Shown: piece after piece, positions 1 through 4,631 of the stretch
How the letters are laid out: each line of letters begins with the position of its first letter
Numbering within the stretch: the stretch's first letter is position 1
Assembly: GCA_945957495.1 (NCBI GenBank)
Contig: CAMFLG010000052.1
Coordinates: 1 to 11,498 of the forward strand
DNA: 11,498 nt
Origin: an uncultured Pseudorhodobacter sp.
GTDB lineage: Bacteria > Pseudomonadota > Alphaproteobacteria > Rhodobacterales > Rhodobacteraceae
Direction: 5' to 3'
Position numbers and translations under genes: made by a program
Notes under the pieces: model-generated
The model's input: only the letters and a program-made list of their open reading frames with translations
Database searches by the model: none
Told to the model about the DNA's origin: nothing

Positions 1-161
1 TCCGAGGCCGGGTCATCCAGCTTGATGTCATATTGAAAGCCGGAACAACCGCCGCCCTCAACCGCCACCCGCAGCGCCTTCTGTTCGCCGGTCAGTTCGG
101 CAATCTCTGCCAATCGGGCAAAGGCACGCGCGGTCACACGGGGGGGAAGGGTCAGGGTCAT
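1..161 (-). CDS. A-type iron-sulfur carrier (IscA/ErpA/SufA family), 3'-truncated by window edge
   Basis: Reading leftwards from the ATG at 161, 53 codons are visible before the window ends. A-type carriers receive an Fe-S cluster from a scaffold and pass it to apo-enzymes in the cytoplasm. The visible part has the family's N-terminal layout: a short leader (MTLTLPPRVT), a helix (ARAFARLAEIA), then the strand LRVAVEGGGCSGFQYDIKLD. Cys39 in the GGGCSGFQY motif matches the first of three conserved cluster-ligand cysteines; the C-terminal CxC pair would lie outside the window. The gene diverges from the dGTPase-like gene with 76 bp between the start codons, an arrangement I recall from other Rhodobacteraceae. 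Family assignment is firm. The choice between ErpA, IscA and SufA cannot be made from this fragment, so no symbol is given. Confidence 0.88.
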   Translation of the reverse strand, partial: MTLTLPPRVTARAFARLAEIAELTGEQKALRVAVEGGGCSGFQYDIKLDDPAS

Positions 162-193
162 GGCGTTTGCCTATTCCTTGCAGGGTAACTAGG

Positions 194-222
194 AATATAG
201 GGTAGATCAAAGACTTCAACAA
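194..222 (-). promoter_or_regulatory. Candidate sigma70-like promoter for the Fe-S carrier gene
   Basis: On the minus strand, TTGTTG (complement of 217-222) and TATATT (complement of 194-199) are separated by exactly 17 bp. The -10 element matches five of six consensus positions, the -35 only three. Transcription would begin near 187, giving a short leader before the ATG at 161. Seen by eye only; a match of this quality can occur by chance. Confidence 0.35.
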
Positions 223-237
223 GAACGGCAGAATAAT

Positions 238-1401
238 ATGCTTGCGCCCTACGCCTGTCAGCCAGACCAATCGCGCGGGCGGTTGCATGAAGAACGCATG
301 TCGTCGTTCCGTTCCCCGTTTCAGCGGGATCGTGACCGCATCATCCATTCCTCGGCCTTCCGGCGGCTGAAACACAAGACGCAGGTGTTTGTCGAACATG
401 AGGGCGATTATTACCGCACCCGGCTGACCCATTCGATCGAGGTGGCGCAGGTGGCACGCACGATTTCGGGCGTGTTGGGCCTGAATACCGATCTGGCCGA
501 GGCAATCGCGCTGGCGCATGATCTGGGCCACACGCCCTTTGGTCACACCGGCGAGGATGCGCTGGCGCGGCTCATGGAACCCTACGGCGGCTTTGACCAC
601 AACGCGCAGGCCTTGCGCATCGTGACCAAGTTGGAACGCCATTACGCCGATTTCGACGGTCTGAACCTGACATGGGAATCGCTGGAAGGCATTGCCAAGC
701 ACAACGGCCCCGTCACCGGCCCGAATGCCGACAAGAAACACGACGGCCCCTTGCCCTATGCGCTGGCCGAGGTGAACGCGCAATGGGATCTGGAGCTTGA
801 CACCCACGCAAGCGCCGAGGCGCAGGTTGCTGCCATCGCCGACGACGTGGCCTATTCGCACCACGATCTGCACGACGGCCTACGCTCTGGCCTGTTCGAT
901 GAGGCCGATCTGATGGAGTTGCCCGTCACCGGCCCCGCCTTTGAAGAGGTGGATCGGCTTTACCCCGGGCTGGAAAAGATGCGCCGCAGGCACGAGGCGC
1001 TGCGCCGGGTGTTTGGCCGCATGGTCGAAGACGTGATCGCGGTGGCCAAGAACCGCCTTGACGCCGCCCGCCCGCAATCGGTCGAGGAAATCCGGGCGAT
1101 GGGCACCACGGTGATCCGGTTTTCCAAGCCGCTGTATCAGGAACTGAAGGCGATCCGGTCGTTCCTGTTCCACCGCATGTATCGGGCGCCATCGGTGATG
1201 GTCGAACGCGCCCGGGTGACAGAGGTGGTGGATGGCCTGTTTCCGCTGTTCCTGAACGATCCCGGCCTTTTGCCTGCTGAATGGGCGCAAGACATCGCCC
1301 GCGCCGGGTCGCAAACCGAACTGGCCCGCATCGTGGCCGATTATGTGGCAGGCATGACCGACCGCTTTGCCCTGCAAGAGGGCGCGCGGCTGCTCGGCTA
1401 G
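238..1401 (+). CDS. dgt: HD-domain deoxyguanosinetriphosphate triphosphohydrolase-like protein
   Basis: This 387-residue protein belongs to the dGTPase-like HD phosphohydrolases, which split dNTPs into the deoxynucleoside and triphosphate and so help set nucleotide pools. The N-terminus carries the family signature: RGR near 13-15, FQRDRDRIIHSSAFRRLKHK (28-47), and QVF followed by EGDYYRTRLTHS (55-66). The HD metal site is visible as His65, the His94-Asp95 pair in LAHDLGHTPFGH, and Asp203 in IADDVAY. His98 and His103 are also conserved. Length is close to the usual value for the type-2 branch. The ATG at 238 is the first start in the open frame and LAPYACQPDQSRGR fits the normal family N-terminus, although the Shine-Dalgarno is weak. 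The protein is intact. Substrate preference within the family cannot be read from sequence, so the symbol is by homology only. Confidence 0.93.
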   Translation: MLAPYACQPDQSRGRLHEERMSSFRSPFQRDRDRIIHSSAFRRLKHKTQVFVEHEGDYYRTRLTHSIEVAQVARTISGVLGLNTDLAEAIALAHDLGHTPFGHTGEDALARLMEPYGGFDHNAQALRIVTKLERHYADFDGLNLTWESLEGIAKHNGPVTGPNADKKHDGPLPYALAEVNAQWDLELDTHASAEAQVAAIADDVAYSHHDLHDGLRSGLFDEADLMELPVTGPAFEEVDRLYPGLEKMRRRHEALRRVFGRMVEDVIAVAKNRLDAARPQSVEEIRAMGTTVIRFSKPLYQELKAIRSFLFHRMYRAPSVMVERARVTEVVDGLFPLFLNDPGLLPAEWAQDIARAGSQTELARIVADYVAGMTDRFALQEGARLLG

Positions 1402-1425
1402 GGCGCGTCTGTGGCCCGCGCTGCG

Positions 1426-1446
1426 GCGGGGGTTTCACACCCCCGC
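1426..1446. terminator. Stable hairpin downstream of dgt, possible terminator
   Basis: GCGGGGGT (1426-1433) and ACCCCCGC (1439-1446) form a perfect 8-bp stem around the loop TTCAC, 25 bp after the dgt stop codon. It is very GC-rich but lacks an immediate T-run; only ATATTT occurs, at 1459-1464. It may terminate dgt or be the hairpin portion of a dispersed intergenic element (see the overlapping repeat entry). Confidence 0.4.
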
Positions 1447-1477
1447 ACCCCCGTGGGATATTTGCGCCAAGATGAAG
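1434..1477 (+). repeat. Possible dispersed intergenic element of the Rhodobacteraceae type
   Basis: A cytosine-rich run (CACCCCCGTGGG region) is followed by GATATTTGCGCCAAGATGAA. From memory, very similar strings (C-rich block, GATATTT, then AAGATGAAG) sit downstream of many genes in Rhodobacter and roseobacter genomes. Only one copy is present here, so the repeat nature is recalled knowledge and not visible in this window. Confidence 0.35.
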
Positions 1478-1533
1478 GTTAATGATGGGTAAAAAGGGCC
1501 TTGCAAGCCTTTGAAGACGCAAGGGAAAGGCCG

Positions 1534-1551
1534 TGTCGCACGCGTGCGACA
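1534..1551. terminator. Perfect 18-bp palindrome abutting the dsbB stop codon
   Basis: TGTCGCACGCGTGCGACA reads the same on both strands and ends one base before the dsbB stop triplet (complement of 1552-1554). In RNA it would fold into a 7-bp stem with a CGCG loop. On the minus strand it is followed by CGGCCTTTCCC, only weakly T-rich. It is probably a terminator or 3'-end stabilising hairpin for the dedA-dsbB transcript; an operator is possible but less likely at a gene 3' end. Confidence 0.45.
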
Positions 1552-2013
1552 TCAGGCGCGGCGGGCGGCGGCCAACCAGATCAGCACCAAGAGGGCCGAG
1601 ACGATCACGTTCCAGCCCGCCATCGACACCCCGAACATCTCCCACGGGATCGCATCGCAGCGCACCGGGGCGCCCACGGTCAGATCGGTGTTCAGAAGGT
1701 CGGCTCCTCTGACGCCGGACAGCGTGTCAACCGTGCAGGTCGCCAGCCCCTCCCACCACTTCTGCTCGACCCCGACGTGAAACACCCCGATCCCCGCCGA
1801 GGTGGCGGCTGCCAGCGCCCCCAACAGCGGCAGGATCCGCCCGCCGATCTTCAGCCCCAACAGCCCGATCAGCACCGCCGCCGCATGCGGCCAACGCTGA
1901 TAGAGGCACAGCACGCAAGGTATCAGCCCGCCGATGTATTGAAAGGCAAACGCCCCCAGCAGCAGCCCCAGCGACCCACCCGCCGCCACGATGATCAGTT
2001 GATTGCGTGTCAT
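1552..2013 (-). CDS. dsbB: Disulfide bond formation protein B, quinone-linked inner-membrane oxidase
   Basis: DsbB reoxidises periplasmic DsbA and passes the electrons to membrane quinone. The 153-residue product has the expected four-helix layout: hydrophobic stretches near residues 6-24, 43-57, 61-80 and 132-149. The first redox pair is Cys33-Cys36 in PCVLCLYQRW at the end of helix 1, including the conserved Arg after the pair. The second pair is Cys93 and Cys119 in the periplasmic loop between helices 3 and 4, spaced as in the family. The ATG at 2013 is preceded by AGGAAAG, only a few bases after the stop of the upstream DedA-type gene, so the two are almost certainly one operon and possibly translationally coupled. 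All four catalytic cysteines are present. A DsbA partner is not in the window. Confidence 0.93.
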   Translation of the reverse strand: MTRNQLIIVAAGGSLGLLLGAFAFQYIGGLIPCVLCLYQRWPHAAAVLIGLLGLKIGGRILPLLGALAAATSAGIGVFHVGVEQKWWEGLATCTVDTLSGVRGADLLNTDLTVGAPVRCDAIPWEMFGVSMAGWNVIVSALLVLIWLAAARRA

Positions 2014-2019
2014 CTTTCC

Positions 2020-2604
2020 TCACACGAATTTCGAACCGAGCCAAACCAGCCCCGCCACCACCACCACAGCCGCCATGACCTGCGCCAGACGCTGCTCGAT
2101 GAACCGCGTCACCTGAATGCCATAGCGGCGCAGCAGATAGGCCAACAGATAGAACCGCCCGCCACGTGCCACGATAGCCGACAGGATGAACCATTTCAGG
2201 TCAAAAGACACCAGACCCGAAAGGATCGTGACCACCTTCATCGGCGGCAGATGCGACAGGCCGGAGGTGATCAGCATGATCAGAATGGTCACATCACCGG
2301 TGCGGGTGCGCAGATCCTCGAAGGCCTGGGTCTTGCCGTAGAACTCCAACAGCGGCCGCGCGATCAGGTCAAAGGCGTAATGGCCGATCAGCCAGCCCAG
2401 AATGCCACCCAGCACCGATGTCACCGTCGCAATCAGCGCGTAGCGCATCGCCTTTTCCGGGCGCGACAGGCACATCGGGATGAACAGAACATCCGCCGGG
2501 ATCGGGAACACCGAACTTTCCACAAACGACACCGTGCCCATCGCGACCGGGGCATAGCGCGACCCGGCCCAATGCAGCGTCCAATTGTAAAGCCTGCGAA
2601 ACAT
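2020..2604 (-). CDS. DedA/YqaA-family (SNARE-associated/VTT domain) membrane protein
   Basis: A 194-residue polytopic inner-membrane protein of the DedA superfamily, YqaA-like branch. Superfamily members have been linked to flipping of lipid carriers and to membrane homeostasis; the role of this branch is unclear. Visible signatures are Glu29 followed by SSVFPIPADVL (PIP at 34-36, Asp38), the glycine-rich helix LGGILGWLIG (65-74), TSGLSHLPPMKV (113-124) and VARGGRFYLLAYLLRRYG (145-162), which matches the family's conserved arginine motif. A C-terminal helix spans about 176-190. The open frame continues 26 codons upstream to 2682, but MFRRLYNWTLHWAG is the normal family N-terminus and a GGAG lies just upstream of this ATG, so I place the start at 2604. 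dsbB follows 6 bp after the stop. Confidence 0.88.
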   Translation of the reverse strand: MFRRLYNWTLHWAGSRYAPVAMGTVSFVESSVFPIPADVLFIPMCLSRPEKAMRYALIATVTSVLGGILGWLIGHYAFDLIARPLLEFYGKTQAFEDLRTRTGDVTILIMLITSGLSHLPPMKVVTILSGLVSFDLKWFILSAIVARGGRFYLLAYLLRRYGIQVTRFIEQRLAQVMAAVVVVAGLVWLGSKFV

Positions 2605-2610
2605 CCGCTG

Positions 2611-2614
2611 CTCC
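2611..2614 (-). promoter_or_regulatory. Ribosome binding site that decides the DedA-type start
   Basis: On the minus strand GGAG (complement of 2611-2614) is followed by six bases and then ATG at 2604. The in-frame upstream start at 2682 would add 26 hydrophilic residues unlike the family N-terminus. Confidence 0.65.
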
Positions 2615-2732
2615 GTTGTTTGCCGCTCAATGACCGGGGCAGCGGATGGGGTCAAGCGAAAGCAGCGACGCAGCGATTGCACAAGGGGTTTGCCGCGCTA
2701 TGCTCGCAAAGACGTGATCAAAGGGGCAGGGC

Positions 2733-3575
2733 ATGGAATGGCGCGGACGCCGTGGCAGCGGCAACATCGAAGACCGCCGCATGGCGGGGGGCGGCAGTGC
2801 CAGGATCGGCGGCATTGGCCTTGTGTTGGTGCTGATCATCGGTGCGGTGATGGGGGTGGACCCGTCAGCCCTGCTGAACGGCCTGAACGATCCGCAGTCC
2901 GGTGACCCGACGGAATTGACCGCAGCAGACAAGCAGGCGGGCGAATTCGTTTCCGTCGTTCTGGCTGACACCGAGGAAATCTGGGCCGATGTCTTCAAGA
3001 CTCAGTTGAACCGCAGCTACACGCCCGCCGTTTTGGTGCTTTACAAGGGCGTGACGCCGTCGCTTTGCGGCGATGCCTCCGGCGCAACGGGGCCGTTCTA
3101 TTGCCCGGTGGACAAGAAGGTCTATCTGGATACGGCTTTTTTCACCACGATGGAGCGGCAATTGGGCGCAGGCGGCGATTTCGCCATGGCCTATGTCGTG
3201 GCGCATGAGATCGGCCATCATGTGCAGGACGAGTTGGGGATTCTGGCGCAGGCCAATGCTGCGCGCGCCAAGGTGTCACAGGCCGACAGCAACGCGATTT
3301 CGGTGATGATCGAACTTCAGGCGGATTGTTTTTCCGGCATCTGGGCGCGGCATGTGCAAGAGCAGTTCGGCACCATCCAAGCCGGTGATTTCGAAGAGGC
3401 GGTAAATGCGGCCCGCCAAATCGGCGACGACACATTGCAACGCAATGCGGGCCGCCAGCCGATGCCACACACCTTCACGCATGGCACCGCCAAACAGCGG
3501 TCTGGCTGGTTCATCAAGGGGTTGAAATCCGGAAAGCTGAACAGCTGCAACACCTTTGCGGCGAAAGATCTTTGA
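2733..3575 (+). CDS. ypfJ: YpfJ-type neutral zinc metallopeptidase, membrane-anchored
   Basis: A 280-residue member of the YpfJ/putative neutral zinc metallopeptidase family (Pfam zinc metallopeptidase PF04228). The zinc site is HEIGHH (158-163): His158 and His162 should bind zinc and Glu159 is the catalytic base. Glu194 in MIELQADCFSGIWA is the likely third ligand. The N-terminus has the family's MxWRGRRxSxNIEDRR motif (1-16) and one transmembrane segment (about 25-42, GGIGLVLVLIIGAVMG), placing the catalytic domain on the periplasmic side. The C-terminus has FTHGTAKQRSGWFIKGLKSG (248-267) and a late Cys (272), as is usual. AAGGGGCAGG precedes the ATG at 2733. Length is typical and nothing is disrupted. 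The biological substrate is not established. It stands alone, divergent from the dedA-dsbB operon with 128 bp between the start codons. Confidence 0.92.
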   Translation: MEWRGRRGSGNIEDRRMAGGGSARIGGIGLVLVLIIGAVMGVDPSALLNGLNDPQSGDPTELTAADKQAGEFVSVVLADTEEIWADVFKTQLNRSYTPAVLVLYKGVTPSLCGDASGATGPFYCPVDKKVYLDTAFFTTMERQLGAGGDFAMAYVVAHEIGHHVQDELGILAQANAARAKVSQADSNAISVMIELQADCFSGIWARHVQEQFGTIQAGDFEEAVNAARQIGDDTLQRNAGRQPMPHTFTHGTAKQRSGWFIKGLKSGKLNSCNTFAAKDL

Positions 3576-3622
3576 GGGTGATTGACGCCGCGAAGGCACC
3601 CGGCTAAACCCCGCGCCAAGAC

Positions 3623-3643
3623 GGCGCCGAGGCGCCCTTCCTT
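3623..3643 (+). terminator. Weak terminator-like inverted repeat after ypfJ
   Basis: GGCGCC occurs twice (3623-3628 and 3631-3636) and can fold as GGCG/CGCC around CCGAGG. CTTCCTT follows, a poor T-tract. It lies about 50 bp after the ypfJ stop. This is the only terminator candidate I can see for that gene, and it is weak. Confidence 0.22.
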
Positions 3644-3702
3644 AGCCTGACGGTTCCCCTTGTGGGGCTGGGCCGGGTTGACTATGAAGAGACAGGCGCT
3701 TT

Positions 3703-3725
3703 CGATCGGCCCACTGGTCCGATCG
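3703..3725. promoter_or_regulatory. Inverted repeat upstream of tRNA-Leu
   Basis: CGATCGG (3703-3709) and CCGATCG (3719-3725) are perfect inverted arms. After one C/T mismatch, CC/GG pairing continues around the loop ACT. The element ends 21 bp before the tRNA 5' end. A weak -35-like TTGACT lies at 3678-3683, but no good -10 follows. It could be a leader hairpin of the tRNA precursor or a protein-binding site. Confidence 0.3.
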
Positions 3726-3746
3726 CTACCAAGGGCGCCGAAGTGT

Positions 3747-3830
3747 GCGGGTGTGGCGGAATGGTAGACGCGGCAGACTCAAAATCTGCTTCCGCAAGGA
3801 GTGTCGGTTCGAGTCCGACCACCCGTACCA
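3747..3830 (+). tRNA. tRNA-Leu(CAA)
   Basis: A complete class II tRNA. The acceptor arm pairs GCGGGTG (3747-3753) with CACCCGT (3820-3826), with a G-T wobble at the first pair, then discriminator A and an encoded CCA (3828-3830). The anticodon stem GCAGA/TCTGC (3773-3777 and 3785-3789) holds the loop CTCAAAA, with anticodon CAA at 3780-3782 reading UUG leucine codons. The long variable arm TTCCGCAAGGAGT is characteristic of leucine tRNAs, and the T arm GTCGG-TTCGAGT-CCGAC is canonical. The gene stands alone. I see no terminator directly after it and no duplicated 3' end that would mark an integrated element. Confidence 0.97.
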
Positions 3831-4184
3831 ACCCTCTCAAATCGTCGCAGGTCGGTCGTCTTGCAGGCTGCATTGGATCGGGCCCGCGTAAAAACCGGCC
3901 GCCGGTCTGCACGTCAAAGTTGCGCCGCCTTGGCGATACCTCTTTGAATACACGTCATAACTGTGCGATCGGGGCGACGTGATTCGGGCCGCGGCTTGGG
4001 TTTGCGGGGCAGATGCCGGTTCCACATCTTTCAAATATGCATTGAATTTAACTCGATTGGCGCCGATTGCTCAACAGCGCGTCAAGATTGCGTCAGAATG
4101 AAGGCAGGAAAGTGCCGCTTGGTTAAGACCTGGGCCCGAAAAACGATTAGCCCGGAAGTAGAAACAATCGCCGGGGTGGGTTAA

Positions 4185-4277
4185 GTGAAAGCTGCTGAAA
4201 ACACGAAGAATGCAGCAAAAATCCGGGAAAATGTGCCCGGAATTTTCCACGAATTGGAAACAGAATACAACTTATAG
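4185..4277 (+). CDS. Doubtful 30-residue small ORF
   Basis: A GTG start at 4185, preceded by a purine-rich GGGGTGGG four bases upstream, opens a 30-codon frame ending at TAG 4275-4277. The product would be a charged, potentially helical peptide (KAAENTKNAAKIREN at the N-terminus, HELETEYNL at the C-terminus) with no membrane segment. Its composition is more protein-like than the other frames in this gap. However, the hairpin at 4217-4246 lies inside it, and neither the start codon nor a promoter is strong. I do not recognise it. It may be chance. Confidence 0.15.
   Translation: MKAAENTKNAAKIRENVPGIFHELETEYNL
4217..4246. other. Inverted repeat with A/T flanks
   Basis: TCCGGG (4222-4227) and CCCGGA (4236-4241) form a 6-bp stem around AAAATGTG. 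After one A-A mismatch the stem extends by four A-T pairs (4217-4220 with 4243-4246). The shape resembles a rho-independent terminator with a short ATTTT tail, yet no clear upstream gene uses it. Confidence 0.3.
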
Positions 4278-4320
4278 GTGTTTTCGTCAAGGCAATCTTC
4301 GCGTTCGACGCCGCAGAACA

Positions 4321-4362
4321 AGGCAGCCGACGCCACGTTGCTGCCTGATTTCTGACTTTTTT
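4321..4362 (+). terminator. Terminator-like hairpin with delayed T-run
   Basis: AGGCAGC (4321-4327) pairs perfectly with GCTGCCT (4340-4346) around a 12-base loop. Ten bases later comes TTTTTT (4357-4362). The gap between stem and T-run is larger than in a classical terminator. It could end a short plus-strand transcript arising in the tRNA-RTX gap. Confidence 0.3.
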
Positions 4363-4460
4363 CACTTCCTTGGGCGCCTGACGCGCGGTAATGAAGGCGT
4401 GTCTTGCTGGGTAAGACAAATGGCTGCGGGGGCGGCCGAAGAAGGTCTCGTGCATCAGTT

Positions 4461-4489
4461 TTGGTGTCGGGGTGTGCTGCTCTTAGAAC
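4461..4489 (+). promoter_or_regulatory. Candidate promoter for the first RTX gene
   Basis: TTGGTG (4461-4466) and TAGAAC (4484-4489) are 17 bp apart, matching three and four of six sigma70 consensus positions. The predicted start point, near 4496, falls inside the inverted repeat at 4492-4504. Moderate evidence only. Confidence 0.28.
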
Positions 4490-4491
4490 AT

Positions 4492-4504
4492 ACCGGAATC
4501 CGGT
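4492..4504. promoter_or_regulatory. ACCGGA-A-TCCGGT inverted repeat, possible operator
   Basis: Perfect 6-bp arms around a single central base, next to the candidate promoter at 4461-4489 and about 130 bp upstream of the first RTX start. The arm length and near-symmetric centre suit binding by a dimeric regulator, but no family consensus is recognised. Confidence 0.3.
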
Positions 4505-4512
4505 TGAAGGGT

Positions 4513-4534
4513 GTCTCTGTAGAAGAGACGTCTC
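4513..4534. promoter_or_regulatory. Two overlapping, mutually exclusive inverted repeats
   Basis: GTCTCT (4513-4518) pairs with AGAGAC (4524-4529) around GTAGA. The second arm is also part of the 10-bp palindrome GAGACGTCTC (4525-4534). In RNA only one of the two structures can form, since AGAGAC is shared. The element lies in the presumed leader or operator region of the first RTX gene. Confidence 0.3.
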
Positions 4535-4583
4535 CAGTGCGCGCATCTCAGCCCCTGGGTTGATGCTGTGTTGAATTGTGGTC

Positions 4584-4613
4584 GGCAGACCGAAAACGTT
4601 TCGTAAGACTGCC
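4584..4613 (+). promoter_or_regulatory. Leader hairpin upstream of the first RTX ribosome binding site
   Basis: GGCAG (4584-4588) pairs with CTGCC (4609-4613), and inside it CGAAA (4591-4595) pairs with TTTCG (4599-4603) around ACG, leaving an asymmetric internal loop. The structure ends 7 bases before the Shine-Dalgarno GGAGAG (4621-4626), so unlike the hairpin of the second gene it leaves that site free. Confidence 0.35.
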
Positions 4614-4620
4614 CCCTGCT

Positions 4621-4626
4621 GGAGAG
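4621..4626 (+). promoter_or_regulatory. Ribosome binding site deciding the first RTX start
   Basis: GGAGAG is followed by five bases and the ATG at 4632. An in-frame GTG at 4578 would add 18 residues (VGRPKTFRKTAPCW...) that fall in structured leader sequence and do not resemble an RTX N-terminus. Confidence 0.7.
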
Positions 4627-4631
4627 TTGAG

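Larger units (their letters stand above)
3831..4631. other. 801-bp intergenic region without a convincing gene
   Basis: Open frames on both strands here read as low-complexity, Arg/Pro/Ser-rich shadows with no recognisable motif, and none has a good ribosome binding site over a plausible start. The part from about 4180 to 4370 is visibly more AT-rich than the flanking coding DNA. The stretch contains several inverted repeats (4217-4246, 4321-4346, 4492-4504, 4513-4534, 4584-4613), a possible promoter at 4461-4489 and one 30-codon ORF at 4185-4277, annotated separately. The distal 170 bp is probably the promoter and leader of the first RTX gene. The remainder could encode an undetected small RNA or be decayed sequence. 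Confidence 0.6.

Noticed and set aside
1476..1500. A CtrA-like TTAA-N7-TAAA half match after dgt
   Set aside because: The second half-site is imperfect and it lies between convergent gene ends, where a promoter-control site is unlikely.
2605..2682. Extended N-terminus of the DedA-type protein from the ATG at 2682
   Set aside because: The extra 26 residues are hydrophilic and unlike the family, while the ATG at 2604 has a well-spaced GGAG.
1501..2835. A plus-strand 444-codon frame opposite dsbB and the DedA-type gene
   Set aside because: It is rich in Gln, His, Arg and Pro, the usual antisense of membrane-protein codons; both minus-strand genes have clear family motifs.
3747..3830. tRNA-Leu as an attachment site with a duplicated 3' end
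   Set aside because: No copy of the T-arm/acceptor 3' end was found in the downstream 3831-4631 interval, and no integrase gene is present in the window.
4147..4563. Overlapping open frames on both strands in the tRNA-RTX gap (about 100-120 codons)
   Set aside because: No family resemblance, biased toward Arg/Ser/Pro or Phe-rich strings, no convincing ribosome site, and they overlap candidate hairpins.
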